From G963674835 sp963674835 (GTDB lineage Bacteria; Planctomycetota; Planctomycetia; Pirellulales; Thermoguttaceae), in contig CAXXKC010000003.1 in NCBI GenBank assembly GCA_963674835.2, forward strand, positions 806,001 through 870,000: a stretch of DNA of 64,000 bases, in the 5' to 3' direction. Below are positions 1 through 8,640 of the stretch, piece by piece (the stretch's first letter is position 1; the number at the start of each line of letters is the position of its first letter). Position numbers and translations under genes: made by a program. Under the pieces are notes generated by a model. The model saw only the letters and a list, made by a program, of their open reading frames with translations, was not told the origin of the DNA and searched no databases.

Positions 1-1072
1 GCACATTCCCAGGCCAGTCGTGCTCAACCAGCAGTGCGAGTGTCTCCGGTGCGAGCACCACGGCGTCGGGCGGGACCTTTCGCAATCGCCCGGCCAGGTG
101 CCGCGCCAGCAGTTCGATGTCGTCCGTCCGCTCGCGCAGCGGCGGCAACTGAATCTCGAACGTGTTGATCCGGAACCACAGATCCTCACGAAAATCCCCT
201 TCGCCGACCATCTCGTCCAGGTGCCGATGCGTCGCGCAAATCACCCGCACGTCGCATGTGAACGAGTCGTTCTCGCCCACCCGGCGGATCTCACCGCTCT
301 CTAGAAACCGCAGCAGCTTGGCCTGCATCGCCTTGGGCAGCTCGCCGATCTCGTCCAGAAACAGCGTCCCGCCGTTGGCCACCTCGAACAACCCCACGCG
401 GTGCTCTTCGGCCCCGGTGAACGACCCCTTGCGGTGCCCGAACAACTCGCTCTCGATGAGGTTCTCCGGCAGCGCCCCGCAGTTGATCGCCACGAACGGC
501 ATCTCCGCCCGCGCGCTCTGATCGTGCAGTGCTCGGGCGACCAGTTCCTTGCCCGTGCCCGTCTCGCCCAGGATGAGCACCGTCGAGTTCGTCGGAGCCA
601 CCTTGGCGATCATCGTTCGCACCATCTCGATCGGCTCGCTCTGGCCCACCAAGTTCGACCGGCCTTCCAGGCGTTCCAGACGCTGCTTCAGCGCGCGGTA
701 CTTGTTCGTCAACTCGCGCTTCTCGGCCACCCGATGCAGCACCGCCTGCAGCTCCACCAGCTTGCACGGCTTCGTCAGGTAGTCGAACGTGCCGTGCCGC
801 AGCGCCGCGATCGCCGTCTCCATCGACGACTTGCCCGTCAGGACCACCGCCTCCGTGTCGGGCGAAAGCTCCTTCGCCTTGGCAATCACGTCGATCCCGT
901 TCAAGCCCGGCATGTCCAAATCGATGAGGATGCAATCGTATGTGTTCCGCTCCAGAGCCGCCACGGCCGTAAGCCCGTCGGGACAGATCGTCACCTCGTG
1001 CCCCATCCGCGGCAGCTCCAATCGCATCAGCTCCTGCAAAGAGCGTTCATCGTCGGCAAACAGCAACTTCAG
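1..1072 (-). CDS. Sigma-54-dependent response regulator (NtrC family), 3' end outside window
   Basis: Transcription activator partner of the histidine kinase encoded just upstream. In order there is a receiver domain (acidic pair in FADDE, phospho-acceptor Asp in LIDLDMPG), then a sigma-54 AAA+ domain with Walker A GETGTGKE and a GSFTGA loop (GAFTGA is usual). The window ends at the WPGNV motif that closes the AAA+ domain, so the Fis-type DNA-binding domain is not visible. The start is unclear. The kinase stop overlaps an ATG (ATGA at 1080-1077) in the usual coupled arrangement, but that ATG meets a stop after three codons. The regulator frame has no upstream ATG; the first plausible codons are CTG at 1072 and TTG at 1066. 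One extra base would join the ATG to the frame. The family call is very secure; the start is not. Confidence 0.9.
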   Translation of the reverse strand, partial: MKLLFADDERSLQELMRLELPRMGHEVTICPDGLTAVAALERNTYDCILIDLDMPGLNGIDVIAKAKELSPDTEAVVLTGKSSMETAIAALRHGTFDYLTKPCKLVELQAVLHRVAEKRELTNKYRALKQRLERLEGRSNLVGQSEPIEMVRTMIAKVAPTNSTVLILGETGTGKELVARALHDQSARAEMPFVAINCGALPENLIESELFGHRKGSFTGAEEHRVGLFEVANGGTLFLDEIGELPKAMQAKLLRFLESGEIRRVGENDSFTCDVRVICATHRHLDEMVGEGDFREDLWFRINTFEIQLPPLRERTDDIELLARHLAGRLRKVPPDAVVLAPETLALLVEHDWPGNV

Positions 1073-1076
1073 TCGG

Positions 1077-2678
1077 TCATGCGGCCTGGTATTGATGATG
1101 AGTCTCCTTGTGCACGTCGGTCAAAGGTAGCCGTACGCGGAAGGTGGCCCCCTCCCCTGCCCCGTCGCTCTGGGCTTCAATCTCGCCCCCGTGATCGGCA
1201 ATGATCCGGTACGTGATCGACAACCCCAGCCCCGTCCCCTGCCCGGTCCGTCGTCGGGTGAAGAACGGCTCGAATACGTGTTCCAACACCTCGGGAGTCA
1301 TGCCGCAGCCGTTATCGCTCACCGCAAACTCCGCAAACGCGGCGCGCCGATCCAGCCGGATGTGCACCGTCCCCGCCTCGTCGATGCTGTCCAACGCGTT
1401 GGTCAGCAGGTTCAGCACCACCTGCTTGATCTCTTGCGGATTGACCAGCACGATCACCGGATCGACGACCACCAACTCCATCGATTTCTTCTGGTACCGG
1501 CCCATGTGACGCAACATGTCGATCACGCCCTGAACCAGCTCCGCCAGGTCGGTGTTCTGCCGTTTCACCTGCCCGACCCGCGAAAAATCCAGCAGTTTCT
1601 CCGTAATCTCCTTGCAACGGAACGCCTCGTCCTGAATCATCCGCAGATAGTTGGCCACCACCGCCTGGTCCGCATCCGCCGGATCAAGAACCTCCTGCAA
1701 ACGCCCTTCCAGCGATTCGGCACACAGCGCGATCGAGGCCAGCGGATTGTTGATCTCGTGCGCCACCCCTGCCGCCAGGAACCCCACGCTGGCCAACTGC
1801 TCGCTCCGCACCACCTGCTTCGTACGTTCTTGCACCTGCCGATCCAGGTCGTCGCGGATCGCTTGAAAGCGCGCCGTCATGTCGTTCATCGCCGCCGCCA
1901 GCTCTGCCATCTCGTCGGGCGAATCCAGATGAATCCGGTACCCGAAATGACCGGCAGCCATCATCCGTGATCCGCCGATCAAGACCCGTAGCGGCCGAAA
2001 TACCCACTGGTAGAACAGCCGAATCAGAAGCACCGCAATGAATACGGCCGTGATCCCCACGATCCACGTGCCGAAGATCAACGTGCGGTACGTGCTGCGC
2101 ACCTCGCCCGCAAACCCGGCCATCTTGTGATGCAAGTGCCACGGCAGCTTGCCCGACAGGTCCTGCAGGTGCTTCAGATGGTCCGCCAACTCACCGACTT
2201 TGTCGTTATCCAGCATCCAGCCCACGTCGCGGCTGCACTGTTTCACCCGCGCAAGCTCCGTCTCGACCTCGTGCAGCGTGGTCCATTCCTGCTGGTTGTC
2301 GGCGATCGGCGACCCGTCGCGAATCTTGTTCTCCAGTTGCGACCGATACCGTGAGATCTTCTCTTGCACCTCAGCCAACTGCTCCTGGAACGTATCTCGC
2401 AGCGTCCTCAGCAGAATGGCCGAATCGTCCACCGCTGTCCCGGGAAAGAACCGGCTTCGCGGCCCACGAACTTCGCTCAGCGTCATGCGCAGTTCGCTGA
2501 CCTTCTCACTCAGCTCGGCGGCCATCGGTAGTTCGACCGCCCGCCAACTGAGCGTCTTCACCAGGCTGCGATAGGCGTACGTCGTGTACAGCCCGCTGCC
2601 GAACAGGACGCCCATCAGCAGCAACAGCAACCCTAAGCCGATAAGGAATCTGAGCCGGATCGGCCACTTCGAGAACAA
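1077..2678 (-). CDS. Membrane sensor histidine kinase (NtrB-like, HAMP)
   Basis: Autophosphorylating sensor, probably signalling to the sigma-54 regulator that follows. The TTG at 2678 is chosen because AGGAGG lies six bases upstream; this gives 533 residues. A transmembrane helix at about 10-32 and a second at about 200-222 bracket a roughly 165-residue extracytoplasmic sensor with helical character. A HAMP linker (about 228-281) follows, then a HisKA domain with the phospho-acceptor His in AGVAHEINNP (about 307). The HATPase_c domain has the N box NLLTNALDSI, G1 DNGCGM, F box FEPFF and G2 GTGLGL. The signal sensed cannot be read from the sequence. The reading frame stays open further upstream, to 2810, but that extension is Arg-rich and lacks a ribosome site. 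Confidence 0.92.
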   Translation of the reverse strand: MFSKWPIRLRFLIGLGLLLLLMGVLFGSGLYTTYAYRSLVKTLSWRAVELPMAAELSEKVSELRMTLSEVRGPRSRFFPGTAVDDSAILLRTLRDTFQEQLAEVQEKISRYRSQLENKIRDGSPIADNQQEWTTLHEVETELARVKQCSRDVGWMLDNDKVGELADHLKHLQDLSGKLPWHLHHKMAGFAGEVRSTYRTLIFGTWIVGITAVFIAVLLIRLFYQWVFRPLRVLIGGSRMMAAGHFGYRIHLDSPDEMAELAAAMNDMTARFQAIRDDLDRQVQERTKQVVRSEQLASVGFLAAGVAHEINNPLASIALCAESLEGRLQEVLDPADADQAVVANYLRMIQDEAFRCKEITEKLLDFSRVGQVKRQNTDLAELVQGVIDMLRHMGRYQKKSMELVVVDPVIVLVNPQEIKQVVLNLLTNALDSIDEAGTVHIRLDRRAAFAEFAVSDNGCGMTPEVLEHVFEPFFTRRRTGQGTGLGLSITYRIIADHGGEIEAQSDGAGEGATFRVRLPLTDVHKETHHQYQAA

Positions 2679-2989
2679 CGGCGACCTCCTTGTCGCACGT
2701 ATTAGGTGTCTCCGCCAACCACGTGTGCCAGCGGATCTTCGTATTGCGATCCTTCGCCGAAACACCCTCGGGAATGCGGCTGCTCGAAGATGCCTGCCTC
2801 GCAGCAACATCCGCCGGCGGCTCCGCCGCCGACCTGGCCTCTTCCCGGACGGGAGTCGCGGGAGTGTAGCACCAGGGCCGACTCTATGGCAAGACGAACG
2901 CGACCAACGCCCACAGAATAGGAAAACCTGCCATTTTGGAGAATACGGCGCATTTCGCGAAAGCAGATAGAATAGCGAGCCCGCCCGAC
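2679..2989. other. Intergenic region upstream of the histidine kinase
   Basis: About 310 bases between the kinase start and the stop of the PP2C gene, both on the minus strand. It holds the kinase Shine-Dalgarno (AGGAGG, 2690-2685) and a small palindrome around TTTCGCGAAA near 2953. Short open frames cross it, but none has a recognisable product or a good ribosome site. No promoter with convincing -35 and -10 boxes was found. Confidence 0.5.
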
Positions 2990-4300
2990 CTAGGACAAAT
3001 CCAGGTCGTTCTCTGCCTCCCGCTGCGCCCGGGCTCGCTGGCTGCGAAGCTGCTGCATCATGTAGCTAGTCGCATGGCAGTACTGCCGAGCGGCTTCCTG
3101 ATAGTCCCCGCCGCGTCTGGCTTCAAAAGCCTTTGTGTTATACGAGTTGAAGCGGCTCCAGTCGATCACCCAGTCCTCGCTGGCAGCCGCGTCCCGAAGC
3201 TGGTCGGTCAGCCTCGCCAAACGATCGACAAACGAGTCGTCGGGAGCCGCGTCGCACGAGGTATACGGCCCCTTGCCCAAAGGCCGGCCGTCCAAGTGAA
3301 ATGTCTTCCCCGAGCCGAACTGCTGGGCCAACGCCATACCACCGGCCGCCACCGCCGCGATGCCGCCGGCCACCGCCGCGATCGGCCAACCCAACACTGC
3401 CGCACCGACCGCCCCCGCCGCCAACGCGACACACAATCCCCACAACACCACGGGCACCGGTCTCGGTGCGCTCGAACTGCCCGCCGACTCGTCCGACGAT
3501 GCGCCCGTCTCGTCCCACGCCTGGGGGTCGATCACGCGCACCACCACGACCGTGATATTGTCGGGCCCGCCACGAAGGTTCGCCAAATCCGTCAGTGACT
3601 GAACCGCCTCGTTCGGCGGCAGACACGCGAGAATCTTGCCGATCTCGTCATCGTGCACCTGCCCCGACAACCCGTCGCTGCACAGCAAAAACGTGTCGCC
3701 CGGCTGCACCGCAAATGGACCCTCCAGATCCACGTCCACTTCCGAATTCGGCCCCAGCGACCGCGTGATGATATTCCGCGGAATGTAGCTGGGCACGTCG
3801 TCGCCCTCGGGAATCTGACCCGCCGCACGCATCTCCCACACCAGGCTGTGGTCGAACGTCAGTTGCTCCAGCCGCTGGCCCCGCAAGCGGTACGCTCGGC
3901 TGTCACCCACCTGCGCCAAAATGGCTCCTTCGGGCAGAATGGCCAACGCTGTGATCGTCGTCCCCATCCCCTTGAAGTCGTCGCTCCCCTGGCCGCGGCT
4001 GAAAATCCGAGAATTCGCATCGAGAATCGCCGCTCGCAGTGCATCCGGCGGAGGCTGCTCTTTCAGCTTCTGATACGTCTGCGGAACGATGTCCGTGGCC
4101 AACTTGCTCGCCAGCTCGCCCGCCGCATGGGCCCCCATCCCGTCCGCCACGATGAAAAGATGCCCCCGGCGCCGCCAGTTCTCCTGGCTGCTGGCCAAGA
4201 CCACCGCCATGGAATCCTGGTTGTTTCCACGACGCAGTCCCAAGTCGGTCGAGGCCGCCGACTCTAACCCATGTTGCCAAGTTTCAGGCCGTTGGTCCAT
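2990..4300 (-). CDS. PP2C-family protein serine/threonine phosphatase with membrane-anchored C-terminal extension
   Basis: Metal-dependent phosphatase (PPM family), likely reversing Ser/Thr kinase action. Starting at the ATG at 4300, the roughly 240-residue catalytic domain shows the PP2C motifs in order: NQDSM, VADGMGAHAAGE, GTT, GDSRAYRL, LCSDGLSG and GGPDNITVV. A Ser-rich linker leads to two adjacent hydrophobic segments (from about residue 265). After them come about 110 residues with no recognised domain; part of this looks helical and TPR-like and ends in a charged tail. This suggests a phosphatase anchored in the cytoplasmic membrane. No Ser/Thr kinase is next to it in the window. An in-frame extension to 4363 is possible but adds only an Arg-rich stretch. 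Confidence 0.93.
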   Translation of the reverse strand: MDQRPETWQHGLESAASTDLGLRRGNNQDSMAVVLASSQENWRRRGHLFIVADGMGAHAAGELASKLATDIVPQTYQKLKEQPPPDALRAAILDANSRIFSRGQGSDDFKGMGTTITALAILPEGAILAQVGDSRAYRLRGQRLEQLTFDHSLVWEMRAAGQIPEGDDVPSYIPRNIITRSLGPNSEVDVDLEGPFAVQPGDTFLLCSDGLSGQVHDDEIGKILACLPPNEAVQSLTDLANLRGGPDNITVVVVRVIDPQAWDETGASSDESAGSSSAPRPVPVVLWGLCVALAAGAVGAAVLGWPIAAVAGGIAAVAAGGMALAQQFGSGKTFHLDGRPLGKGPYTSCDAAPDDSFVDRLARLTDQLRDAAASEDWVIDWSRFNSYNTKAFEARRGGDYQEAARQYCHATSYMMQQLRSQRARAQREAENDLDLS

Positions 4301-4479
4301 GCGCGTCGCTGAGGGGCTCCGACGGGGGGAAATCGCAACTCGACCGCCGTTGCGGCGGCTCAAACGCCTCTATTCTAGTCCGCCCGCGCGGCCGGAACTA
4401 GCCTGTCTGACCCACGGGCTTTTCGTGGCCAACAACGCGTCACCGGCCCTGCTGTGGCCAAAACGCCCGGATTTCGGCC

Positions 4480-4508
4480 TGGAAACACGGCCCACGCCCC
4501 ACTATACT
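4480..4508 (+). promoter_or_regulatory. Candidate sigma-70 promoter for the PEGA-domain gene
   Basis: TGGAAA, 17-base spacer, TATACT. The -10 matches the consensus at five of six positions and the -35 at four. Predicted transcription starts about 30 bases before the gene. Confidence 0.45.
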
Positions 4509-4545
4509 CTCGCCGTTTTTCCACGAACCGACGATCCCCAACGCC

Positions 4546-5190
4546 ATGATGACCGTCCTCGCCGTTTCGCTGCCGACTCGCTCGCAGAACGTCCTTATCT
4601 GCGCAGCCATCGTCCTCTTCGCATCCACCTCGGCCCAGGCCGCCGTCCAACGGCGTATGACCATCTGCAGCGATCCGCCCGGCGCCGTGGTCTACATCGA
4701 CAACTTCGAGATCGGCACCACGCCCATCTCCACCAATTTCATCTACTACGGGACCCGTCAAATCCGTCTGGTCCGCGATGGCTACGAAACGCTCACTGTT
4801 TTGCAGCCGGTGCCCGCCCCCTGGTACCAATATCCGGTGTTGGATTTCTTCAGCGACAACTTCACGCCCGGCGAGATCCGCGACCATCGCACATTCAGCT
4901 ACCGCCTCGTTCCTCAAGTAGTCGTGCCCAGCGAGGTCCTACGCCAACGGGCCGAAGAGTTGCGCGGCCGAGCGACCGCCTCAGGCGCCGTCCTGACTAC
5001 TTCCGGCGGTTCGACCCCCGGCCCCGTCACCGTCGCACCGCCAACCACGTCCCCCGAACCCGTTCCCGCAATTCCCGTTCTGCCTTCACCACCCGGCACA
5101 GCCCCGGCAACGCCTGGCACACCTCTGAATCTTCAACCAACCCCCACCTACCCTCCCACATCCGACGGCTGGACCCCAACCCCGCAATAA
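4546..5190 (+). CDS. Secreted PEGA-domain protein
   Basis: An N-terminal hydrophobic segment ending in AQA at about residue 32 looks like a signal peptide. The mature protein begins with a PEGA-type domain (about 36-75). Its signature is visible in SDPPGAVVYIDN followed by IGTTPIS and the RLVRDGYET strand, the usual pattern for this surface-associated beta domain. A conserved-looking middle (LDFFSDNFTPGEIRDHR) follows, and the last 60 or so residues are Pro/Thr-rich and probably disordered. The function is unknown; PEGA domains are generally found on envelope proteins. No lipobox Cys is obvious. It is convergent with mlaD, and the heptamer repeat lies between the two stops. Confidence 0.8.
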   Translation: MMTVLAVSLPTRSQNVLICAAIVLFASTSAQAAVQRRMTICSDPPGAVVYIDNFEIGTTPISTNFIYYGTRQIRLVRDGYETLTVLQPVPAPWYQYPVLDFFSDNFTPGEIRDHRTFSYRLVPQVVVPSEVLRQRAEELRGRATASGAVLTTSGGSTPGPVTVAPPTTSPEPVPAIPVLPSPPGTAPATPGTPLNLQPTPTYPPTSDGWTPTPQ

Positions 5191-5203
5191 CCCCGTCGCC
5201 ACC

Positions 5204-5308
5204 CACTACCCACTACCCACTACCCACTACCCACTACCCACTACCCACTACTCACTACTCACTACTCACTACTCACTACCCACTACTCACTACTCACTAC
5301 CCACTACT
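5204..5308. repeat. Heptanucleotide tandem repeat, 15 perfect units of CACTACY
   Basis: Fifteen consecutive 7-base units reading CACTACC or CACTACT with no other variation: six CACTACC, four CACTACT, then a mixture. It lies between the convergent PEGA gene and mlaD. Its last unit contains the complement of the TAG that ends mlaD, so the array runs into the coding sequence. The same unit occurs three times just before nuoG. Confidence 0.97.
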
Positions 5309-6554
5309 TTATCCCCGGATTCCGCTGCACGGCACCCCGAACGCCGAGCACTTCCGGATGCCGCGCGATCTTGTCGCTGAACACCCGCGCATCGTCGATG
5401 ATCGGCCGCAGCTTCACGGTCAGTTCCTCCACGTTCTGAATCGCGCAGGCAATGTTCTCGTACAACTGCGGATCGTTGATCAGCCGGCCCACCGTGCCGT
5501 TTGGATTGTTCAGCGACTGGCTGAATACCAGCAGTTCACCCATCAACTGGTCGAGCTTCTCGGCACCCTTGTCCAGCCGATTCATCAAGATGGGGCCTCG
5601 CTCACCCAACGGGCCGGTGAAGTCGGCGATGTTCTCCAGGTTCTTGTTCAACAGAACCATCGTCTCGCCCATCTTGTTCACTGTCTCGCGCGTGTCCTTC
5701 AACAACAGCGGCGCCTCCTTGATCGCTGCGTGCAACTGCTCGCGCATCTGCGGATCGCCCACGATCTTGTTGATGTTGTCCAGCGTTTCCTGGAACATCG
5801 CCGTCGTCTTGTCTGTCTGCGCGAGAATCCGATTGATCCGGTCCTCGTTGGCGTTCAGCAGGTTCCCCACCTGCCGCACCAGACCGCCCAAATCGTCGCT
5901 CGTCTTGGCGACCGACCCGATCGCCTTCGACAGGTTGTCCTGAAGATTCGCGATCACCTGAACCGCATCCGGCGAAACAACGCCGACAATCGTGTCGTTC
6001 GGCTCCAGGAATCGCGACTCCCCCTTCTTCTCCGGTGCTGGCCCCTTCGCCGCCGGTGCAGCTGCCGTCCCGGGCGCCGGGCCCGCGGCCGCCCCGAACA
6101 CCGGTTCCAGAAACGACGCCGGATACACCCCCGTCTTCCTCGACGACGCCCGCGGCGCCGGTGCATTGTCGTTGTGCGAGGGCGCCGCCGATTCCCGCTG
6201 CTGCCAATTGCCCGGACTGACAAACTCCAAGGCAGCGTCGCCCAACAGCGAAGTGCTGATCCGGCACACATCCGTGCGAGGAATCTTCCGGTCGCTGTAG
6301 ATATCCGCCGTAACGACCACACCATTGCCGTCGTCGGCGAACCGCACCCCGGCCACTTCTCCGATAACGATGCCGCTCTTGCGGATGGGCGTCCCTTCGC
6401 TCACTCCCGGTGCGTCGGGAAAACGGATGTAGATCGTGTACGTCGGCCGCATGAACGTCGGCGTCTTGCCGAACTGCAACGTCAGAATGACCGCGATCAT
6501 GATGGTAGCCAACACCACCACGCCGACCCGGAACTGAACCACGCGTTCGTCCAT
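5304..6554 (-). CDS. mlaD: MlaD/MCE-family lipid transport protein
   Basis: Substrate-binding component of an Mla-type ABC transporter that moves phospholipids between the membranes. From the ATG at 6554 (GGGAG nine bases before it) the protein is 416 residues. It has one N-terminal membrane anchor (about 8-27), an MCE domain (about 35-110, with FPDAPGVSEGTPIRKSGI and the GEVAGVRF strand), and a Pro/Ala-rich linker (about 120-180). A long helical region then carries repeated amphipathic segments (LSKAIGSV, LLNANEDRINRIL, NKMGETMVLLNKN), typical of longer MCE proteins. It is last in the operon mlaE-mlaF-mlaD. The stop codon lies inside the heptamer repeat, so the C-terminus could be polymorphic. 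No mlaC or mlaB is seen here. Confidence 0.9.
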   Translation of the reverse strand: MDERVVQFRVGVVVLATIMIAVILTLQFGKTPTFMRPTYTIYIRFPDAPGVSEGTPIRKSGIVIGEVAGVRFADDGNGVVVTADIYSDRKIPRTDVCRISTSLLGDAALEFVSPGNWQQRESAAPSHNDNAPAPRASSRKTGVYPASFLEPVFGAAAGPAPGTAAAPAAKGPAPEKKGESRFLEPNDTIVGVVSPDAVQVIANLQDNLSKAIGSVAKTSDDLGGLVRQVGNLLNANEDRINRILAQTDKTTAMFQETLDNINKIVGDPQMREQLHAAIKEAPLLLKDTRETVNKMGETMVLLNKNLENIADFTGPLGERGPILMNRLDKGAEKLDQLMGELLVFSQSLNNPNGTVGRLINDPQLYENIACAIQNVEELTVKLRPIIDDARVFSDKIARHPEVLGVRGAVQRNPGIK

Positions 6555-6625
6555 GACCATTCACTCCCGCATCCGCCGTCTTATCAATACCACACGCTAC
6601 TTCACGCGTCTCAATAACTCGCGGC

Positions 6626-7465
6626 TCACCCGGAACCGCCGTTCTGCTGCCGCATCTCCATCAGCCGTTCGCCCGCCTCTCCTCGCACGAACTGCGTCAC
6701 CCGCCGATCGGCGCACCGCTCCAGATGCGATGGCGGACCGTCGAATATCACTTGCGGCTCGTCGCGCCGCAGCCGACTCAGCGGATACAGCATCACCACT
6801 CGATCGGCCACCTTGCGCGTCGTCTGCATGTCGTGCGTCACCACGATACTCGTCACAGGATGGGCTCGCCGCGTGCTCAGAATCAGCTCGTTGATCACGT
6901 CGCTCATGATCGGGTCCAGCCCGGTCGTCGGCTCGTCGTAGAGCATGATCTCCGGCCCCATCGCCAAGGCCCGCGCCAACCCTACGCGCTTCTTCATTCC
7001 GCCCGACAGCTCGGCCGGCTTCTTGGTCATTACGCCCTCCGAAAGCCCCACTTCGGCCAATCGTGCCAGCGTGATCTCCCGGATCTCCCCATCCGATTTC
7101 CGCGTATGCTGCCGCAACGGAAACGCCACGTTCTGTGCCACCGTCATGCTGTCGAACAGCGCCGCCTGCTGAAATAGGAAGCCAAATCGAATTCGTTCCC
7201 GCGTCAGCGCTTTCTCACCCAGTCGGGCCAGGTTCTGCCCGTCGAAGTGGATCTCGCCGACAGTCGGTTTCAACAGCGCGATGATCGTCTTCAGAAACAC
7301 CGTCTTGCCGCAACCGCTCTCCCCGATGATGGCCACCGTCTGTCCCCGTGGAATGGCCAGATCGATGCCGCGCAGAACCTCGTTGTGGTCGAACGTCAGC
7401 CCGAGCTGCTCGATCCGCAGGAGGACCCCACCCGATCTCGGCATGTCGCCCGCAACGTCCACCAT
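6626..7465 (-). CDS. mlaF: MlaF-like ABC transporter ATPase
   Basis: ATP-hydrolysing subunit of the Mla-type phospholipid transporter, working with the permease encoded immediately before it. The ATG at 7465 lies 11 bases after the permease stop and gives 279 residues. Walker A GESGCGKT is at about 48-55, the signature LSGGMKKR lies mid-protein, Walker B with the catalytic Glu is in LYDEPTTGLDP, and the switch His is in VVTHDM. This matches the MlaF/Ttg2A subfamily in length and motif spelling. A later in-frame ATG at 7444 is an alternative start. The frame is also open far upstream through the permease gene, but that is a shadow. Confidence 0.93.
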   Translation of the reverse strand: MVDVAGDMPRSGGVLLRIEQLGLTFDHNEVLRGIDLAIPRGQTVAIIGESGCGKTVFLKTIIALLKPTVGEIHFDGQNLARLGEKALTRERIRFGFLFQQAALFDSMTVAQNVAFPLRQHTRKSDGEIREITLARLAEVGLSEGVMTKKPAELSGGMKKRVGLARALAMGPEIMLYDEPTTGLDPIMSDVINELILSTRRAHPVTSIVVTHDMQTTRKVADRVVMLYPLSRLRRDEPQVIFDGPPSHLERCADRRVTQFVRGEAGERLMEMRQQNGGSG

Positions 7466-7476
7466 CTTCCACTCTC

Positions 7477-8367
7477 TCAGAAGAACCTCGGCCCCTGCGC
7501 CCACATCGAGTAATAGAGCGCATCCAGCACGATCCCCAGCAGCAAATCCAGAAGCAGCACAACGACGAACGAGTAAACGAATGCCGACGTCGCCGCCCTT
7601 CCCACGCCCTCCGCCCCCGCATCGCAGTGGAATCCTCGATGGCAACTGATCAACCCGATACTCGCTCCGAAGAACAGGCTCTTGAATACCCCCGCGAACA
7701 GATCGAAGTTGCCCACATACGCCCGCGAATTCGCCCAGTAGTGGTGCGAGTTGATTCCCAACAGGTGGATGCTGTAAAACGCCCCTCCCATCACGCCCAT
7801 GAAGTCGGCCATGATCGTCAGGCTCGGGATCAGCACCAGGCAGGCCAGGAATCGCGGCACGACCAGGTAGTGGATCGGGTTGGCCCCCATGCTGGCCAAC
7901 GCATCGATCTGCTCGGTCACGCGCATCGTTCCCAGCTCGGCCGCCACCGAACTCCCCACGCGCCCGGCCAGCATCGTCGCCGCCAGCACCGGCCCCAACT
8001 CGCGAACCAGGGCCATGTTGATCACCGAGCCCAGCCGCGTCTCCATGTGCATCATGCGGAACTGCGAGTAGCTCTGCACGGCCAGCACCATGCCGATAAA
8101 CGTCCCCGTCAGCGCCACCACTGGAAGGCTCAATACGCCGATCTGGTAGAAGGCCGGCATGAGCGTCCCGCGCTGCGGCAGCCGCGACAGCATCCATCGA
8201 ATCGTCCGCAGTGCAAAGACGCTGATGCTCCCCAGCGCGAAGACCCACGCAATCAGCAACTCGCCCAGGTCCGCAATCCAGCCCGTCAGCCACAGGCCCA
8301 CCGCGGCCAGCAAGCCCACCCGAGGCTTGCCCAAAAGCGATCTCGATCCTCCGCCGTCCGTTGCCAT
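7477..8367 (-). CDS. mlaE: MlaE-like ABC transporter permease
   Basis: Membrane subunit of the Mla-type lipid transporter. From the ATG at 8367 it has 296 residues with about six hydrophobic segments. Characteristic MlaE features are the QIGVLSLPVVALTGTFIGMV helix, the VRELGPVLAATMLAGRVGS segment and EQIDALASMGANPIHYLVVPR, the conserved cytoplasmic helix that contacts the ATPase. It is first gene of the mlaE-mlaF-mlaD unit. The frame stays open to a GTG at 8448, but that adds an Arg-rich stretch with no close ribosome site. Confidence 0.93.
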   Translation of the reverse strand: MATDGGGSRSLLGKPRVGLLAAVGLWLTGWIADLGELLIAWVFALGSISVFALRTIRWMLSRLPQRGTLMPAFYQIGVLSLPVVALTGTFIGMVLAVQSYSQFRMMHMETRLGSVINMALVRELGPVLAATMLAGRVGSSVAAELGTMRVTEQIDALASMGANPIHYLVVPRFLACLVLIPSLTIMADFMGVMGGAFYSIHLLGINSHHYWANSRAYVGNFDLFAGVFKSLFFGASIGLISCHRGFHCDAGAEGVGRAATSAFVYSFVVVLLLDLLLGIVLDALYYSMWAQGPRFF

Positions 8368-8583
8368 ACGCGCTCTCGGCACTCCCTTCGGCAATGCTCT
8401 CGCCACACTTCCCTGCCACGCCCCCACCCTCAGGCGCGCACGGCGCACCGCCAGGCGCGGCAGCCCTCCTGTTACTTCGACGTGCCGAGATTGCGGCTTG
8501 AATGTACTTTAACGATTAACAGGAATCCGGAAACTGCGCCCTATGCGCAGACCAGGAAGCCTCGCACCCTCAAGAAAGCAAGA

Positions 8584-8611
8584 GGGCCCGCAAACCACCG
8601 CCTGCGGGCCC
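8584..8611 (-). terminator. Rho-independent terminator after clpC
   Basis: Read on the minus strand, a perfect 8-base GC stem (GGGCCCGC / GCGGGCCC, 12-base loop) starts about 30 bases past the clpC stop. It is followed by a T-rich tract, TCTTGCTTTCTT. Confidence 0.75.
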
Positions 8612-8640
8612 CCCACTTCTATATGTGTACGCCAAACGGC

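Noticed and set aside
2702..2953. An 83-codon minus-strand frame upstream of the histidine kinase
   Set aside because: No ribosome site, no similarity, and Gly/Cys/Arg-rich shadow composition.
5204..5308. CRISPR-like array
   Set aside because: Units are 7 bases with no spacers; it is a simple tandem repeat.
4089..6617. An 842-codon plus-strand frame across the PP2C, PEGA and mlaD region
   Set aside because: It is an antisense shadow caused by high GC, with an Arg/His/Pro composition and reading through the heptamer repeat.
6626..8419. A single 597-codon frame that looks like a permease-ATPase fusion
   Set aside because: The first half is out of frame with the true permease and has no membrane character; the ATPase begins at 7465, after the permease stop.
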